A stretch of DNA of 64,000 nt from Roseimaritima ulvae. GTDB taxonomy: Bacteria > Planctomycetota > Planctomycetia > Pirellulales > Pirellulaceae. The DNA lies in contig NZ_CP042914.1 of assembly GCF_008065135.1 (NCBI RefSeq), positions 8,041,404 through 8,105,403 of the forward strand, written 5' to 3'. The notes below the pieces were generated by a model. That model was not told the origin of the DNA. It was given only the letters and a program-made list of their open reading frames with translations, and searched no databases. Positions 27,980-35,770 of the stretch are shown here, piece by piece (position 1 is the stretch's first letter; each line of letters starts with the position of its first letter). Made by a program: the position numbers and the translations under genes.

Positions 27980-28429
27980 ATGATCGAGCCCGGCGCCAAA
28001 CTTGACATCCAGTACCCTTGCTGCACTCTCGTTGAAACGCTGAACGAATTCCGCCTCCGCCGTATCCACGTCCAATCGGTACGCGACCTGGTCGCCTCGC
28101 CGCTCACCCCCGAAGAATACCTCCACCGCCCCTTCGTCCGGCGTAGCCGCTGGCTGGTGATCGGCTTCGATGAAGTCGCCGGCGCGATGCGTAAATTCTA
28201 CCTCGGCAGCTCCCGCGAACTCTGCCGGCCTGGCCTGATGCGGCTCGGCCTGTATGAACCCGGCGCCACCGCTCCCTATGCGATCGTCTCGCGGCCGTTC
28301 CTGGAAACCCGCCGCGATCGCTTGCTGTTGGCCGCCGTGCTGATGCGACAATCGGAATCGGAAAACGATCTAGCCGGCCTGCGGCTCCGCATCCTCGCCG
28401 ACGACTTGCAACTTCGGCCGACCGCTTAA
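27980..28429 (+). CDS. Hypothetical protein next to integrase remnant
   Basis: 149 residues from ATG 27980 (CAGGACC upstream), reading MIEPGAKLDIQYPCCTLVET at the start. It looks like a compact soluble protein with RHPF/WLVIGFDE and YLGSSRELCRPGLMRLGLYE segments; I do not recognise a family. Its 3' end overlaps the 3' end of the convergent integrase remnant by 60 bp. High GC codon use differs from the AT-rich hydrolase and TIR-like genes just upstream, so it belongs to a different insertion or to the host background. Confidence 0.6.
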   Translation: MIEPGAKLDIQYPCCTLVETLNEFRLRRIHVQSVRDLVASPLTPEEYLHRPFVRRSRWLVIGFDEVAGAMRKFYLGSSRELCRPGLMRLGLYEPGATAPYAIVSRPFLETRRDRLLLAAVLMRQSESENDLAGLRLRILADDLQLRPTA

Positions 28430-28972
28430 AAACCATTTGCGAACATGCTTGGCGACCCGCATCAGTCGTCGCTTGGAAAACTCCTGCCGATAGATGTCGC
28501 TGATCGAGTGATCGGCGTGCCCCATCATGATCTTGGTGGCGATGTAGTCGCCCTTCTGATCCGCCACCGTCTGAAACGTCTTGCGGATCGACTTGAACGT
28601 CCGCCCCGCCTTGTCGATCCCGCAACGCTCCCACAGCTGCCGGAAGTTCTGACTGATCGGACTCGAGCGCGTGCAGTCTCGCTAATACGGGTTGCCGGCC
28701 TTGGTGCGAAATACCAAATCGTCCAAGCTCCCCGCATGCTGCCCCGTGGCGTCGGCAACCGCCACCAACGCCGCCTGCGTCTCCGGCCACAGTGGCGCCC
28801 GACGATCGACGCCCGTCTTCTCACGCACCAATTCCAACCACCCCGGCACCGCCTGCAGATCGGACCACCGCAGCCGACCCAGGTCGCAGGGAATGAAGCC
28901 GCAGTTGATGGCCAATAGGATCATGGCTCGTTGCTTCACGTTGGCCGTGGTGTGCAACGTCCACAGCTCGTT
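28370..28972 (-). pseudogene. Tyrosine recombinase (integrase), truncated and with internal TAG
   Basis: Catalytic part of a phage-type integrase on the minus strand. From 28972 downward it reads LNELWTLHTTANVKQRAMIL, then NCGF...DLGRLRWSDL and FRTKAGNPY, then an in-frame TAG (28684-28682), then continues in the same frame RDCTRSSPISQNFRQLWERC, FKSIRKTFQTVADQ and the nucleophile box MGHADHSISDIYRQ with the likely catalytic Tyr. The N-terminal core-binding domain is missing: a TAA and a dispersed repeat start immediately upstream at ~28975. So it is both N-terminally truncated and interrupted by one stop. Confidence 0.85.
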
Positions 28973-28980
28973 GAGTTAGT

Positions 28981-29400
28981 AGCATTTCACCCTCCCTCTG
29001 GGAGGGTCGAGCCTTAGCGAGGGGAGGGTTTTCCGACAGGGAAAGTCGGTTCTGACGACCTGCAAGTCCAACAAACCCTCCCCGCTCGTCCCCTCGCCGG
29101 CCTCCCCGGGGGACGTGAGTGGACTCCTGTCGCCCATTCGGGGCTGGGTGTGCGTGGATTTCTCGCAACCATGGGCTCGCGCCCATGGCTGCACCCCGTC
29201 GTCCCTTCGGAACTTAAAACGAAGCCCAAGGATTGAGACTAAGCGACCCTTTCGGGTGCCAAAGCTCCATATGTCCACGCTACTAAGGGCAAGCCTGGTG
29301 GAAGCGGGACGTGCCAGACTTTCACCCCTTATTTATCGCACGTCCGGAGGGAGGGTGTCGTGCTATTAAGCCAGCAGTCTCCGCCGGCGCCGGCGAATAC
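28981..29400. repeat. Patchwork of three dispersed repeats
   Basis: 28981-29110: composite repeat (CACCCTCCCTCTGGGAGG, GAGCCTTAGCGAGGGGAGGG, then CTGCAAGTCCAAC and CCCTCCCCGCTCGTCCC). 29120-29222: a ~100-bp unit with CCATGGGCTCGCGCCCATGG and CGTCGTCCCTTCGG, also found at 58655-58738. 29372-29400: a 29-bp piece differing at one base from 22984-23012. No gene. Confidence 0.8.
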
Positions 29401-29425
29401 CGTTCGGCACACCAAAGGCAATTAA

Positions 29426-29560
29426 GACGACCACAAAGCGGAAAGACCCGAGATCCGCGTGATCAACAAAGGGCAGTTCACACCCATTGAAACGACAACT
29501 GAACTCGCCGAACGCCTATTCAACATCGGAGCGGTCACGAACGGCGTACCAGATGTGTAA
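29426..29560 (+). pseudogene. Possible 3' remnant of a gene of unknown identity
   Basis: An open 44-codon stretch, preceded by TAA and lacking a start codon, reads like natural protein (RPEIRVINKGQFTPIETTTE, then LAERLFNIGAVTNGVPDV before TAA). No family recognised; it may be the tail of a gene lost when the repeat patch upstream arose. Weak evidence. Confidence 0.3.
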
Positions 29561-29612
29561 AATCGTAACCACTAGCAGTAGGCAACCTCTCGAACACTAA
29601 AAACCAAGGACC

Positions 29613-30788
29613 ATGGCCCAGAAGAAACAGAAATCGGAGGTCGCCAAGCTCGATGCGGGCTATGGGGACGTTCTGTCTTCAATGGTTGAACTGCTGGAAG
29701 AAGCTCGTCGGACTTCAGCTCGGGCGGTGAATTCCATCATGACCGCTACTTACTGGGAAATCGGTCGTCGGATCGTGGAGTTGGAGCAAGGTGGAGAGAA
29801 ACGAGCCGAATACGGAAAGGTGCTCGTAGAACGGCTTGCCAGCGACCTTACTAGTCGGTTCGGACGTGGCTTTTCCAAACGGAATTTGGCGTATATGCGG
29901 ACGTTTTTCCTGCTTTGGCCAATTGTGCAGACAGTGTCTGCAAAATCTGCGACGAAGAATCTTCAGACGCCGTCTGAAAATTCGCCCACATCGCCCGCGG
30001 AATTGCCAATCGTTACAGGAGAACAGCTTACGAGCCTCGCCTCAATCGCCGAGAGATTTCCGTTGCCTTGGTCGCATTACGTCAAATTACTGAGTCTTGA
30101 CGACGAGAAGGCTCGCAAATTCTACGAGGCAGAAGCCCTCCACGGTGGGTGGTCGGTTCGTCAATTGGATCGGCAGATCGGCAGCAAATTTTACGAGCGG
30201 ACCCTGCTGTCGAAAAACAAAGCCAACATGCTTCAAAAAGGAACGGAGCCGCAGCCGGGCGATCTGGTCACGCCCGAAGAGCAAATCAAAGACCCCTTCG
30301 TGCTGGAGTTTCTCGACCTGAAAGATGAGTACTCCGAAAACGATCTGGAAGATGCCCTGATCCACAAGCTGGAAGACTTTCTGCTGGAACTTGGCAGCGA
30401 TTTCACCTTCGTGGGTCGGCAGAAGCGACTGCGAATTGGGGATGAGTGGTATCGCATCGACCTGTTGTTCTTCCATCGACGCCTCCGCTGCTTGGTCGTA
30501 ATCGATCTGAAGATTGGCAAGTTCACTCACGCCGACGCCGGCCAGATGCACATGTACCTAAACTACGCCGCTGAACATTGGACACACGACGGCGAGAACC
30601 CACCGGTTGGCTTGATCCTGTGTGCCGAAAAGGACGCTGCTGTGGCTCACTATTCACTGGAAGGCCTGCCCAACAAGGTCATGGCTAGCGAATACAAGCT
30701 GGCGTTGCCTGAGGAAAAACTGTTGGAGGAACAGCTTGAACGAACCAAGCGAGCCATCGAGACTCAAGCATCGTCCAATGAAAAATGA
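29613..30788 (+). CDS. DUF1016 / YhcG-type PDDEXK nuclease-domain protein
   Basis: 391 residues. Residues ~20-190 are the DUF1016 N-terminal domain (TYWEIGRRIVELEQGGEKRA, YGKVLVERLASDLTSRFGRGFS, HYVKLLSLDDEKARKFYEAEA, GGWSVRQLDRQIGSKFYER). Residues ~230-365 are the YhcG PDDEXK domain: FLLELGSDFTFVGRQKRLRI, then the metal-binding D of WYRIDLLFFHRRL and the DLK of CLVVIDLKIGKFTHADAGQM. Members are small, mobile, sporadically distributed genes, often near restriction systems or integrases; a nuclease role is expected, the target unknown. It stands alone between repeat patches in the accessory region. Confidence 0.92.
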   Translation: MAQKKQKSEVAKLDAGYGDVLSSMVELLEEARRTSARAVNSIMTATYWEIGRRIVELEQGGEKRAEYGKVLVERLASDLTSRFGRGFSKRNLAYMRTFFLLWPIVQTVSAKSATKNLQTPSENSPTSPAELPIVTGEQLTSLASIAERFPLPWSHYVKLLSLDDEKARKFYEAEALHGGWSVRQLDRQIGSKFYERTLLSKNKANMLQKGTEPQPGDLVTPEEQIKDPFVLEFLDLKDEYSENDLEDALIHKLEDFLLELGSDFTFVGRQKRLRIGDEWYRIDLLFFHRRLRCLVVIDLKIGKFTHADAGQMHMYLNYAAEHWTHDGENPPVGLILCAEKDAAVAHYSLEGLPNKVMASEYKLALPEEKLLEEQLERTKRAIETQASSNEK

Positions 30789-31016
30789 CAATTCTCAATA
30801 CCCAACAACTAAGCTCGATCTGTGAAGACCTTGGGGACGAAGACGCTGATGTTCGGCTGGCGTTGCGGCAGTCACTTGCAACCGCAGTGTTTGTTGATGC
30901 CCCGAGTAGCCCACCCTGGCTCGAGTAACTTGTAAATGAACGCCTTTGCACGTCCCGGACGGCGAAAAGGGGAAGGGGGCAATAGTGTTCGCGCCGAGAC
31001 AGGCCTAGGCAGACCA

Positions 31017-31212
31017 ATTAACCACAGATGCACACCGATAAACACCGATACCTCGTCCTCTTAATCTGTGTGGATTCGTGTTCATCCGTGGTTCCACATT
31101 TCGGCCCTAGAACTCCAAACCTGACTCGCCTTCATTCCTTTGTCCCCCATTCCTCTGCCGAATCCGCTTCGCCAGGGCTGTCGTTTGACAAAGGAAATGG
31201 AGGACAGAGGAA
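31017..31212. repeat. Two palindromic long repeats in an otherwise gene-free gap
   Basis: At 31017-31095, AACCACAGATGCACACCGAT is mirrored by CTGTGTGGATTCGTGTTCATCC and GTGGTT, a 'CACAGAT' palindrome of a type seen in many bacterial phyla. At 31134-31212, ATTCCTTTGTCCCCCATTCC is mirrored by GACAAAGGAAATGGAGGACA; a further half-copy is at 34416-34442. The remainder of 30789-31454 shows no gene. Confidence 0.8.
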
Positions 31213-31454
31213 TTTTGAAAACCGCTGTTGTTTGCGGGCTCTCCGGTCTTCGGGTGGCAGGCGGTCGGTATGACAGGAAGATGGGGAGGGGACGTGAGCA
31301 AAAGAAGGATGATGCGCGGTCGGGGGTTGTGGTGTGGAGAGGAATAGGTGTCAGGAGTCAAGAACAGGGCAAACCTGCGTCGTTTGCATTGAGGGAAACG
31401 TGGTAGAACTTAGCTTCACCTGACTTGTCCATCTCCCGAAAGAGGTACTGCAGA

Positions 31455-31655
31455 ATGCAAGACAGCGAAAATGGCGGTCGACGATACCTATGGCCGCGGC
31501 AGTTTAGTTTGCGAATCCTTCTCCTGGCGATGCTCTTTCTGGGCCCAATTTGTGGATGGCTGGGCCCGCCGATCATCGCCTTTGTCTATGATGCAATCGT
31601 GGCAGACGACGTTGAAGCCACTCCCAAATTCCGCACTCACGGCGGTACCATCTAG
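31455..31655 (+). CDS. Small single-helix membrane protein
   Basis: 66 residues: a short polar N-terminus, the planctomycete-style segment RRYLWPRQFSLRILLLAMLF, one hydrophobic helix continuing LGPICGWLGPP, and a short acidic tail. FSLR-x-LLL helices of this kind recur as N-terminal anchors in planctomycete membrane proteins. Start ATG 31455 is preferred; 24 bp separate its stop from the K+ channel start, so the two may be co-transcribed. Function unknown. Confidence 0.55.
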   Translation: MQDSENGGRRYLWPRQFSLRILLLAMLFLGPICGWLGPPIIAFVYDAIVADDVEATPKFRTHGGTI

Positions 31656-31678
31656 GAACAAACGCATCAGGAGCCGTT

Positions 31679-32446
31679 TTGGTTCAATCAGGTTTGGAAA
31701 AACTGCGACGCATCATTGAGGAAAACGACACGATCGCGGGGCGGGCGTTTGATTTGGGCATCCAGGCGTTGATCTTTGTATCGCTGCTGGCGTTTTCGAT
31801 CGAAACGCTGCCCGAGCTGCCCGCCGGCTTGCGGCCGTGGCTGCGGCGGACCGAAGTGGTCACCGTGACGTTGTTCACCGCCGAATACGTGACCCGCCTG
31901 ATCGTGGCTCGCAACAAGTTCGGGTTCATGTTCAGTTTCTTCGGCGTGGTCGACCTGCTGGCGATCCTGCCGTTTTATCTGGCCCTGGGCTTTGACCTGC
32001 GATCGATGCGAGCCCTGCGATTGCTTCGCGTATTCCGCGTGCTCAAGCTGGTCCGGTACTCGCAAGCCATGCAGCGGATCCACCATGCTTTATTGATCGC
32101 GTGGGAGGAACTGGTGCTGTACATGTTCATGACCTTCATTCTGCTGTACCTGGCGGCCGTGGGCATCTACTACTGCGAGCGAGACGCTCAGCCCGAAGCC
32201 TTTGCGTCGGTGTTCCACAGCCTGTGGTGGGCCGTGGTGACGCTGACCACGGTGGGCTACGGCGACGTCTACCCGGTCACCGTCGGCGGGCGGATGTTCA
32301 CGTTCGCTCTCCTGCTGATCGGCCTGGGCGTCGTGGCCGTGCCCGCCGGCCTCGTCGCCTCAGCCCTCTCCAAAGCCAGAGAACTGGAATCCGAACCGCA
32401 GCCCGAGCGGCAAACACAAACCGAACCTACGAACTCAGACCACTAA
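31679..32446 (+). CDS. Voltage-gated potassium channel family protein (6-TM)
   Basis: 255 residues in the cytoplasmic membrane. Segments S1-S6 are visible: S1 LGIQALIFVSLLAFSIETL, S2/S3 with FTAEYVTRLIVA and FFGVVDLLAILPFYLAL, a voltage-sensor-like S4 RSMRALRLLRVFRVLKLVRY with regularly spaced arginines, S5 MFMTFILLYLAAVGIYYCE, the pore helix and K+ selectivity filter TLTTVGYGD near residue 197, and S6 FALLLIGLGVVAVPAGLVAS. The C-terminus is a short polar tail with no RCK or cyclic-nucleotide domain. The start is TTG at 31679, the earliest start in frame; a GTT precedes no ATG before the S1 segment. Confidence 0.9.
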   Translation: MVQSGLEKLRRIIEENDTIAGRAFDLGIQALIFVSLLAFSIETLPELPAGLRPWLRRTEVVTVTLFTAEYVTRLIVARNKFGFMFSFFGVVDLLAILPFYLALGFDLRSMRALRLLRVFRVLKLVRYSQAMQRIHHALLIAWEELVLYMFMTFILLYLAAVGIYYCERDAQPEAFASVFHSLWWAVVTLTTVGYGDVYPVTVGGRMFTFALLLIGLGVVAVPAGLVASALSKARELESEPQPERQTQTEPTNSDH

Positions 32447-32472
32447 AACGAAGCGGAGGTTTGGTAGGAAGC

Positions 32473-32530
32473 ACCGCCTCCATGGGCTTGCGCCCCATGG
32501 CTACATCACGCCGCCGCTTCGCGGCTGATG
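32473..32530. repeat. REP half: CCATGGGG/GCCCATGG hairpin plus GCCGCTTCGCGGC
   Basis: Inverted GTAG-headed hairpin (CTCCATGGGCTTGCGCCCC then ATGGCTAC) followed by a small GC palindrome; related copies at 58555-58709 and 29165-29195. The remaining ~180 bp up to the next gene hold no riboswitch that I can identify. Confidence 0.75.
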
Positions 32531-32717
32531 CTTCAGTGATGCCGTGTTCAACACAGACTCGTCGTTCCTAGAAAATGACGTATCCCGCTTCGTCCGCGAA
32601 GGCGAAATCGGTCAAACTGTATCATCAAAGACACGGATACTACATCATGACGGCCGTCCCTAGCCACCTTTCGCTCTGCGGAAGCAGCGTTTTTGAATTC
32701 TTTTATAAGGCTTGATC

Positions 32718-33638
32718 ATGCGGATTGTTTCTCTGCTACCCAGCGCCACCGAGATCGTTTGCGGACTTGGTCTGCGCGACCAACTCGTCGGCGTAACGCA
32801 CGAATGTGATTACCCGGCAGACGTCGTGGGCTTGCCCAAGGTGACGCAGACCCGGATCCCGCACGATGCAACCAGCCACGAGATCGACACGCTCGTACGC
32901 GAGCAAATCAAGCTGCAAGCCGCTCTGTATTCGCTGGACATGCCGGTGCTCGAAGCATTGCAACCTGACCTGATCGTCACCCAATCGGTCTGTGACGTGT
33001 GTGCCGTTGCCGAAAGCGAAGTCAATGCTGCGGCTTGTTCGCTGCCCGGCAGCCCTCAAGTCATCAATCTCGAACCGAATTGTTTAGCCGATGTGATGCA
33101 GTCCATCCGTAAAGTTGGTACGGTCACGGGCCAAACCTCTGCGGCGGATGCCTACATTGCCGAACTTCAGAACCGTGTCGACTGTGTCGCCCGCCGCAGC
33201 AAATCGATCGCCGAAGCGGAAAGGCCGTCGGTGATGTTGCTGGAATGGATCGACCCGCCGTTCTCCGCAGGCCACTGGAGCCCTGAACTTGTATCGCTCG
33301 CCGGCGGACGTGAAGTGATTGGCATCGCCGGCCAAAGAAGCGTCACGACACCATGGGAAAAGATCGTCCACGTCGACCCCGAGGTGATCGTCATCGCTTG
33401 CTGTGGCTTCAACGTCGCCCGTACGCTCGAAGACCTCCCCATCCTGCGATCCCAAGTCGGCTGGAACGATCTCCGCTGCGTCCAATCGGGTCGAGTTTAC
33501 GTCGTGGATGGCAGCGACTACTTCAGCCGCCCCGGACCTCGCCTCGTCGACAGCCTCGAAATCCTTGCCCACACCTTGCATCCAAACATCCATCCCCTGC
33601 CAAAGGCTCTCAACGCCGCTCAGCAAGTCCAACCCTAG
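32718..33638 (+). CDS. Cobalamin-binding (BtuF-like) protein without signal peptide
   Basis: 306 residues of the periplasmic-binding-protein (PF01497) fold: opening MRIVSLLPSATEIVCGLGL, HECDYPADVVGLPKVT, a long linker helix, and C-terminal RPGPRLVDSLEILAHTLHP. BtuF homologues capture vitamin B12 for BtuCD import. Here no signal peptide or lipobox precedes the fold; the ATG at 32718 begins directly at the first beta strand, and the two codons before it add nothing. No BtuC/D gene or B12 riboswitch is nearby. Many planctomycete 'cobalamin-binding proteins' share this form, so a cytoplasmic role is possible. Confidence 0.85.
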   Translation: MRIVSLLPSATEIVCGLGLRDQLVGVTHECDYPADVVGLPKVTQTRIPHDATSHEIDTLVREQIKLQAALYSLDMPVLEALQPDLIVTQSVCDVCAVAESEVNAAACSLPGSPQVINLEPNCLADVMQSIRKVGTVTGQTSAADAYIAELQNRVDCVARRSKSIAEAERPSVMLLEWIDPPFSAGHWSPELVSLAGGREVIGIAGQRSVTTPWEKIVHVDPEVIVIACCGFNVARTLEDLPILRSQVGWNDLRCVQSGRVYVVDGSDYFSRPGPRLVDSLEILAHTLHPNIHPLPKALNAAQQVQP

Positions 33639-33667
33639 GCTCTGTCTGAAAACCAAAAAAATACAGG

Positions 33668-33870
33668 TCGCCGTGGCGGGTGGTCGGATCGTCAATTGGT
33701 TCGGCAAGGTGGCCGAGAGCAAGAGACGGCCGCGTACTTGTTTGGAAAATGAAATGAAAGTGCTATCCGTCGTCGATACTGCGAACTACGTCGATGGCTG
33801 GATGCCGCTGAGGATTTCTACCAGCGTGTCCTTGGTCTGAACGTCATAAAAGGCGCCTGGGCGCAGTCAC
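33668..33870 (+). pseudogene. Gene fragments: DUF1016 piece and frameshifted VOC (glyoxalase) piece
   Basis: 33672-33752 translates as RGGWSDRQLVRQGGREQET..., matching the GGWSVRQLDRQIGSKFYER segment of the DUF1016 protein encoded at 29613-30788. At 33740-33850 the frame reads LRRWLDAAEDFYQRVLGLNV, the N-terminal strand-helix of a VOC/glyoxalase protein, while the alternative frame just before reads YVDGW; one missing base would restore YVDDLDAAEDFYQRVLGL. Both are short relics. Confidence 0.6.
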
Positions 33871-33956
33871 CGCGAGTTTGTTTGCTAGTGAGCGGTGGCG
33901 GGATCCGGGGGTACAATGGCGGCGGGATTTACGAACCATGGGAAGGAGAAGCACTG

Positions 33957-34366
33957 ATGGGACTGTTTGATGCTCTGCTTGGCGGCAAGAAGCGAACCTG
34001 CACACCAGCCTGAATCTCGACGAGTCGGCGGTCATCGATGTCATTGTCGGTGAACGACATCCGTTGCCATCGGTGGACGATCGTCTCGAAGAGTTCGCCG
34101 ATGAACTACCCTGCCGCTGCCGGTTTTCCCATCACGTTTCGCTGGACGACGCGGTGATGGAGGTGTTTGCCGGTGAGTGGGTCAGGAATGTGCTAACGAA
34201 GATGGGCATGAAGGAGGACGAAGCTATTGAAAGCCAGATGGTGTCTCGTCGCATCCGGCAAGCCCAACAGAAAATCGAAGGCCGCTCTTTCGGCGCTGTC
34301 GATGCCGAGTCAGCCGCGGAATGGTTGGAGAAGAATTGCCCGGACCTGTCCCAAGGGAAGTCTTAA
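33957..34366 (+). pseudogene. Frameshifted gene with a SecA-like segment
   Basis: ATG at 33957 has a strong Shine-Dalgarno (GGAAGGAG, 8 nt upstream) and reads MGLFDALLGGKKR before a premature TGA. One missing G in the AAGAAGCGAAC run near 33991 would continue into ANLHTSLNLDESAVIDVIVG and on to 34366, giving 136 residues. The part VSLDDAVMEVFAGEWVRNVL, MGMKEDEAIESQMVSRRI and RQAQQKIEGRSF aligns with the SecA stretch that in E. coli reads EDALMRIF...LGMKPGEAIE...AQRKVESRNF, but the ends do not match SecA. Either a decayed SecA-derived small gene or a single-base sequencing error in an intact one. Confidence 0.65.
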
Positions 34367-34809
34367 CGCAAACGGTTAGACTACGCGCTGCCGGGGATGC
34401 GGTGTGAAGAGACGACAAAGGAATGAGAGACAAAGGAATGTCTGGAAACCGGTAAGCGGTTATGTTGGCGTCTCGCAGCGACGCGAGGTTTGGGTAAGAA
34501 AATCGGGGTAGGAAGCTGGGAGCGGGCCGGACCTTTGCGGTTGGCATCCGTTTTCTTCTGGTTAATTTTATTGATCTTCGACCGTACCTAATTCCGTGCG
34601 AGCATCGGATGCAGGGTTTGAGTTCGTGTAGGAAAATAGTGAGCAGAACGCGGGCGGCTGTTGCGCGGCGGGCGGCTGAAGCCTGGACTTCAACGGGTGG
34701 GCTTTCGGAAACCTTTGTTGTATCGACTGTTCTCCGCTCCCTACCGGCACGTACTATGGTTTTGTGATGCAGACAACCTCCCCTTCCTCACCACATTGAC
34801 TTCGACACC
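34367..34809. other. Gene-free stretch
   Basis: Only a half-copy of the ACAAAGGAATG repeat at 34416-34442 stands out. No ORF with family resemblance and no terminator recognised. Confidence 0.5.
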
Positions 34810-35700
34810 ATGAACCGTATCGCCCGCAGTGCAGCTCTGGCCGTCTTGGTGCTGGTGATTTCGCCGCTTGCCGCCGACGAACCGGACGCCAAACGAGATG
34901 ACCCGCAGCCGCCGCAAACCTACCGCTCCTCGTTGCAGTTGCCGGGGCTGGCGACGCCGGAATCCGTGCTGCTCGAGCGACATCGATTGGCCAAAGGCGC
35001 CGCGGGGCAAGGCGTCGCGTTGTCGGATCGTTTTTACTTCACCAGTACGTCGAGCTCGATCTGCAAATACGACCGCGATTGGAACTTGCTTCAAGAGCAG
35101 CCCATCCGGATTCCGGGCGTCAACCATCTGGGCGCGATCCATCATCACGATGGCTTCCTCTGGGCAGGCCTGTTGCATGGCCCGGAAAACGGCAAACATG
35201 ATCCCAAACTGAATCGCTCGGTGATCGCCAAGATCCGTGCCAGCGATTTATCCGTGGTGGCGACGTGGGACATTACATCGGATCTGGACTGGATCGATCC
35301 GGTGTGCTTTGATGGCCAGCGATTGTGGGTCGGCGATCTTCACGACCTGGGCATCCACTGCTACCGCTTGGACGCCGACCAGCTGAAACACATCGGCACG
35401 TTTCGCTACCCCAAAGCGTTGAGCTTTTCGCAGGGCATTCGCATCGTCGGCGGCAAGCTGTATTCGATCCACACCTTTGGCAGCATGGACGGGCTGTTCG
35501 AATTCGATCTCCCGGAGCGACTGAGCGAAGAGCCGCAGTCGCCTCGCCGAGTCTGGCACATCGACGAGCCGCTCATGCATCTGGAAGGGTTTGACTTCAT
35601 CCCCGGCCAGCCCCAGCAGATCTGGACCGCTCAGGGGCGTGAGGTCCATCGCTACGAACTGAACCAGATCGCCGCAGGGAGGCAGGAAGATCAGAGTTAG
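34810..35700 (+). CDS. Secreted beta-propeller-like protein of unknown function
   Basis: 296 residues with a Sec signal peptide (MNRIARSAALAVLVLVISPLA, cleavage near residue 22). The mature part shows repeated beta-blade-like segments (GVALSDRFYFTSTSSSICKY, HLGAIHHHDGFLWAGLLHG, DPVCFDGQRLWVGDLHDLGI, GIRIVGGKLYSIHTFGSMDG, GQPQQIWTAQGREVHRYEL), consistent with a six- or seven-bladed propeller. No catalytic motif recognised. Single gene, convergent with the metalloprotease gene. Confidence 0.75.
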   Translation: MNRIARSAALAVLVLVISPLAADEPDAKRDDPQPPQTYRSSLQLPGLATPESVLLERHRLAKGAAGQGVALSDRFYFTSTSSSICKYDRDWNLLQEQPIRIPGVNHLGAIHHHDGFLWAGLLHGPENGKHDPKLNRSVIAKIRASDLSVVATWDITSDLDWIDPVCFDGQRLWVGDLHDLGIHCYRLDADQLKHIGTFRYPKALSFSQGIRIVGGKLYSIHTFGSMDGLFEFDLPERLSEEPQSPRRVWHIDEPLMHLEGFDFIPGQPQQIWTAQGREVHRYELNQIAAGRQEDQS

Positions 35701-35770
35701 GAAAACGAAAACCGCGGGCCCAATTTTCCACCCGCCATTCTTCTAACGATCTCGACCGCCGCCCACTCGG

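Noticed and set aside
28104-28790. 228-codon minus-strand frame overlapping the integrase remnant
   Set aside because: It is out of frame with the recognisable integrase motifs and antisense to the 149-residue protein.
22984-29400. 29-bp near-identical direct repeats at 22984-23012 and 29372-29400 bracketing the hydrolase/TIR region, as att sites of an island
   Set aside because: The same CGCCGGCGAATAC core occurs inverted at 37660-37690 and in part at 14472-14495, so these are pieces of a dispersed repeat. No copy of the tRNA-Lys 3' end was found at the right side either.
32447-32717. Cobalamin riboswitch upstream of the BtuF-like gene
   Set aside because: No B12 box or long structured leader could be recognised; only a REP half lies there.
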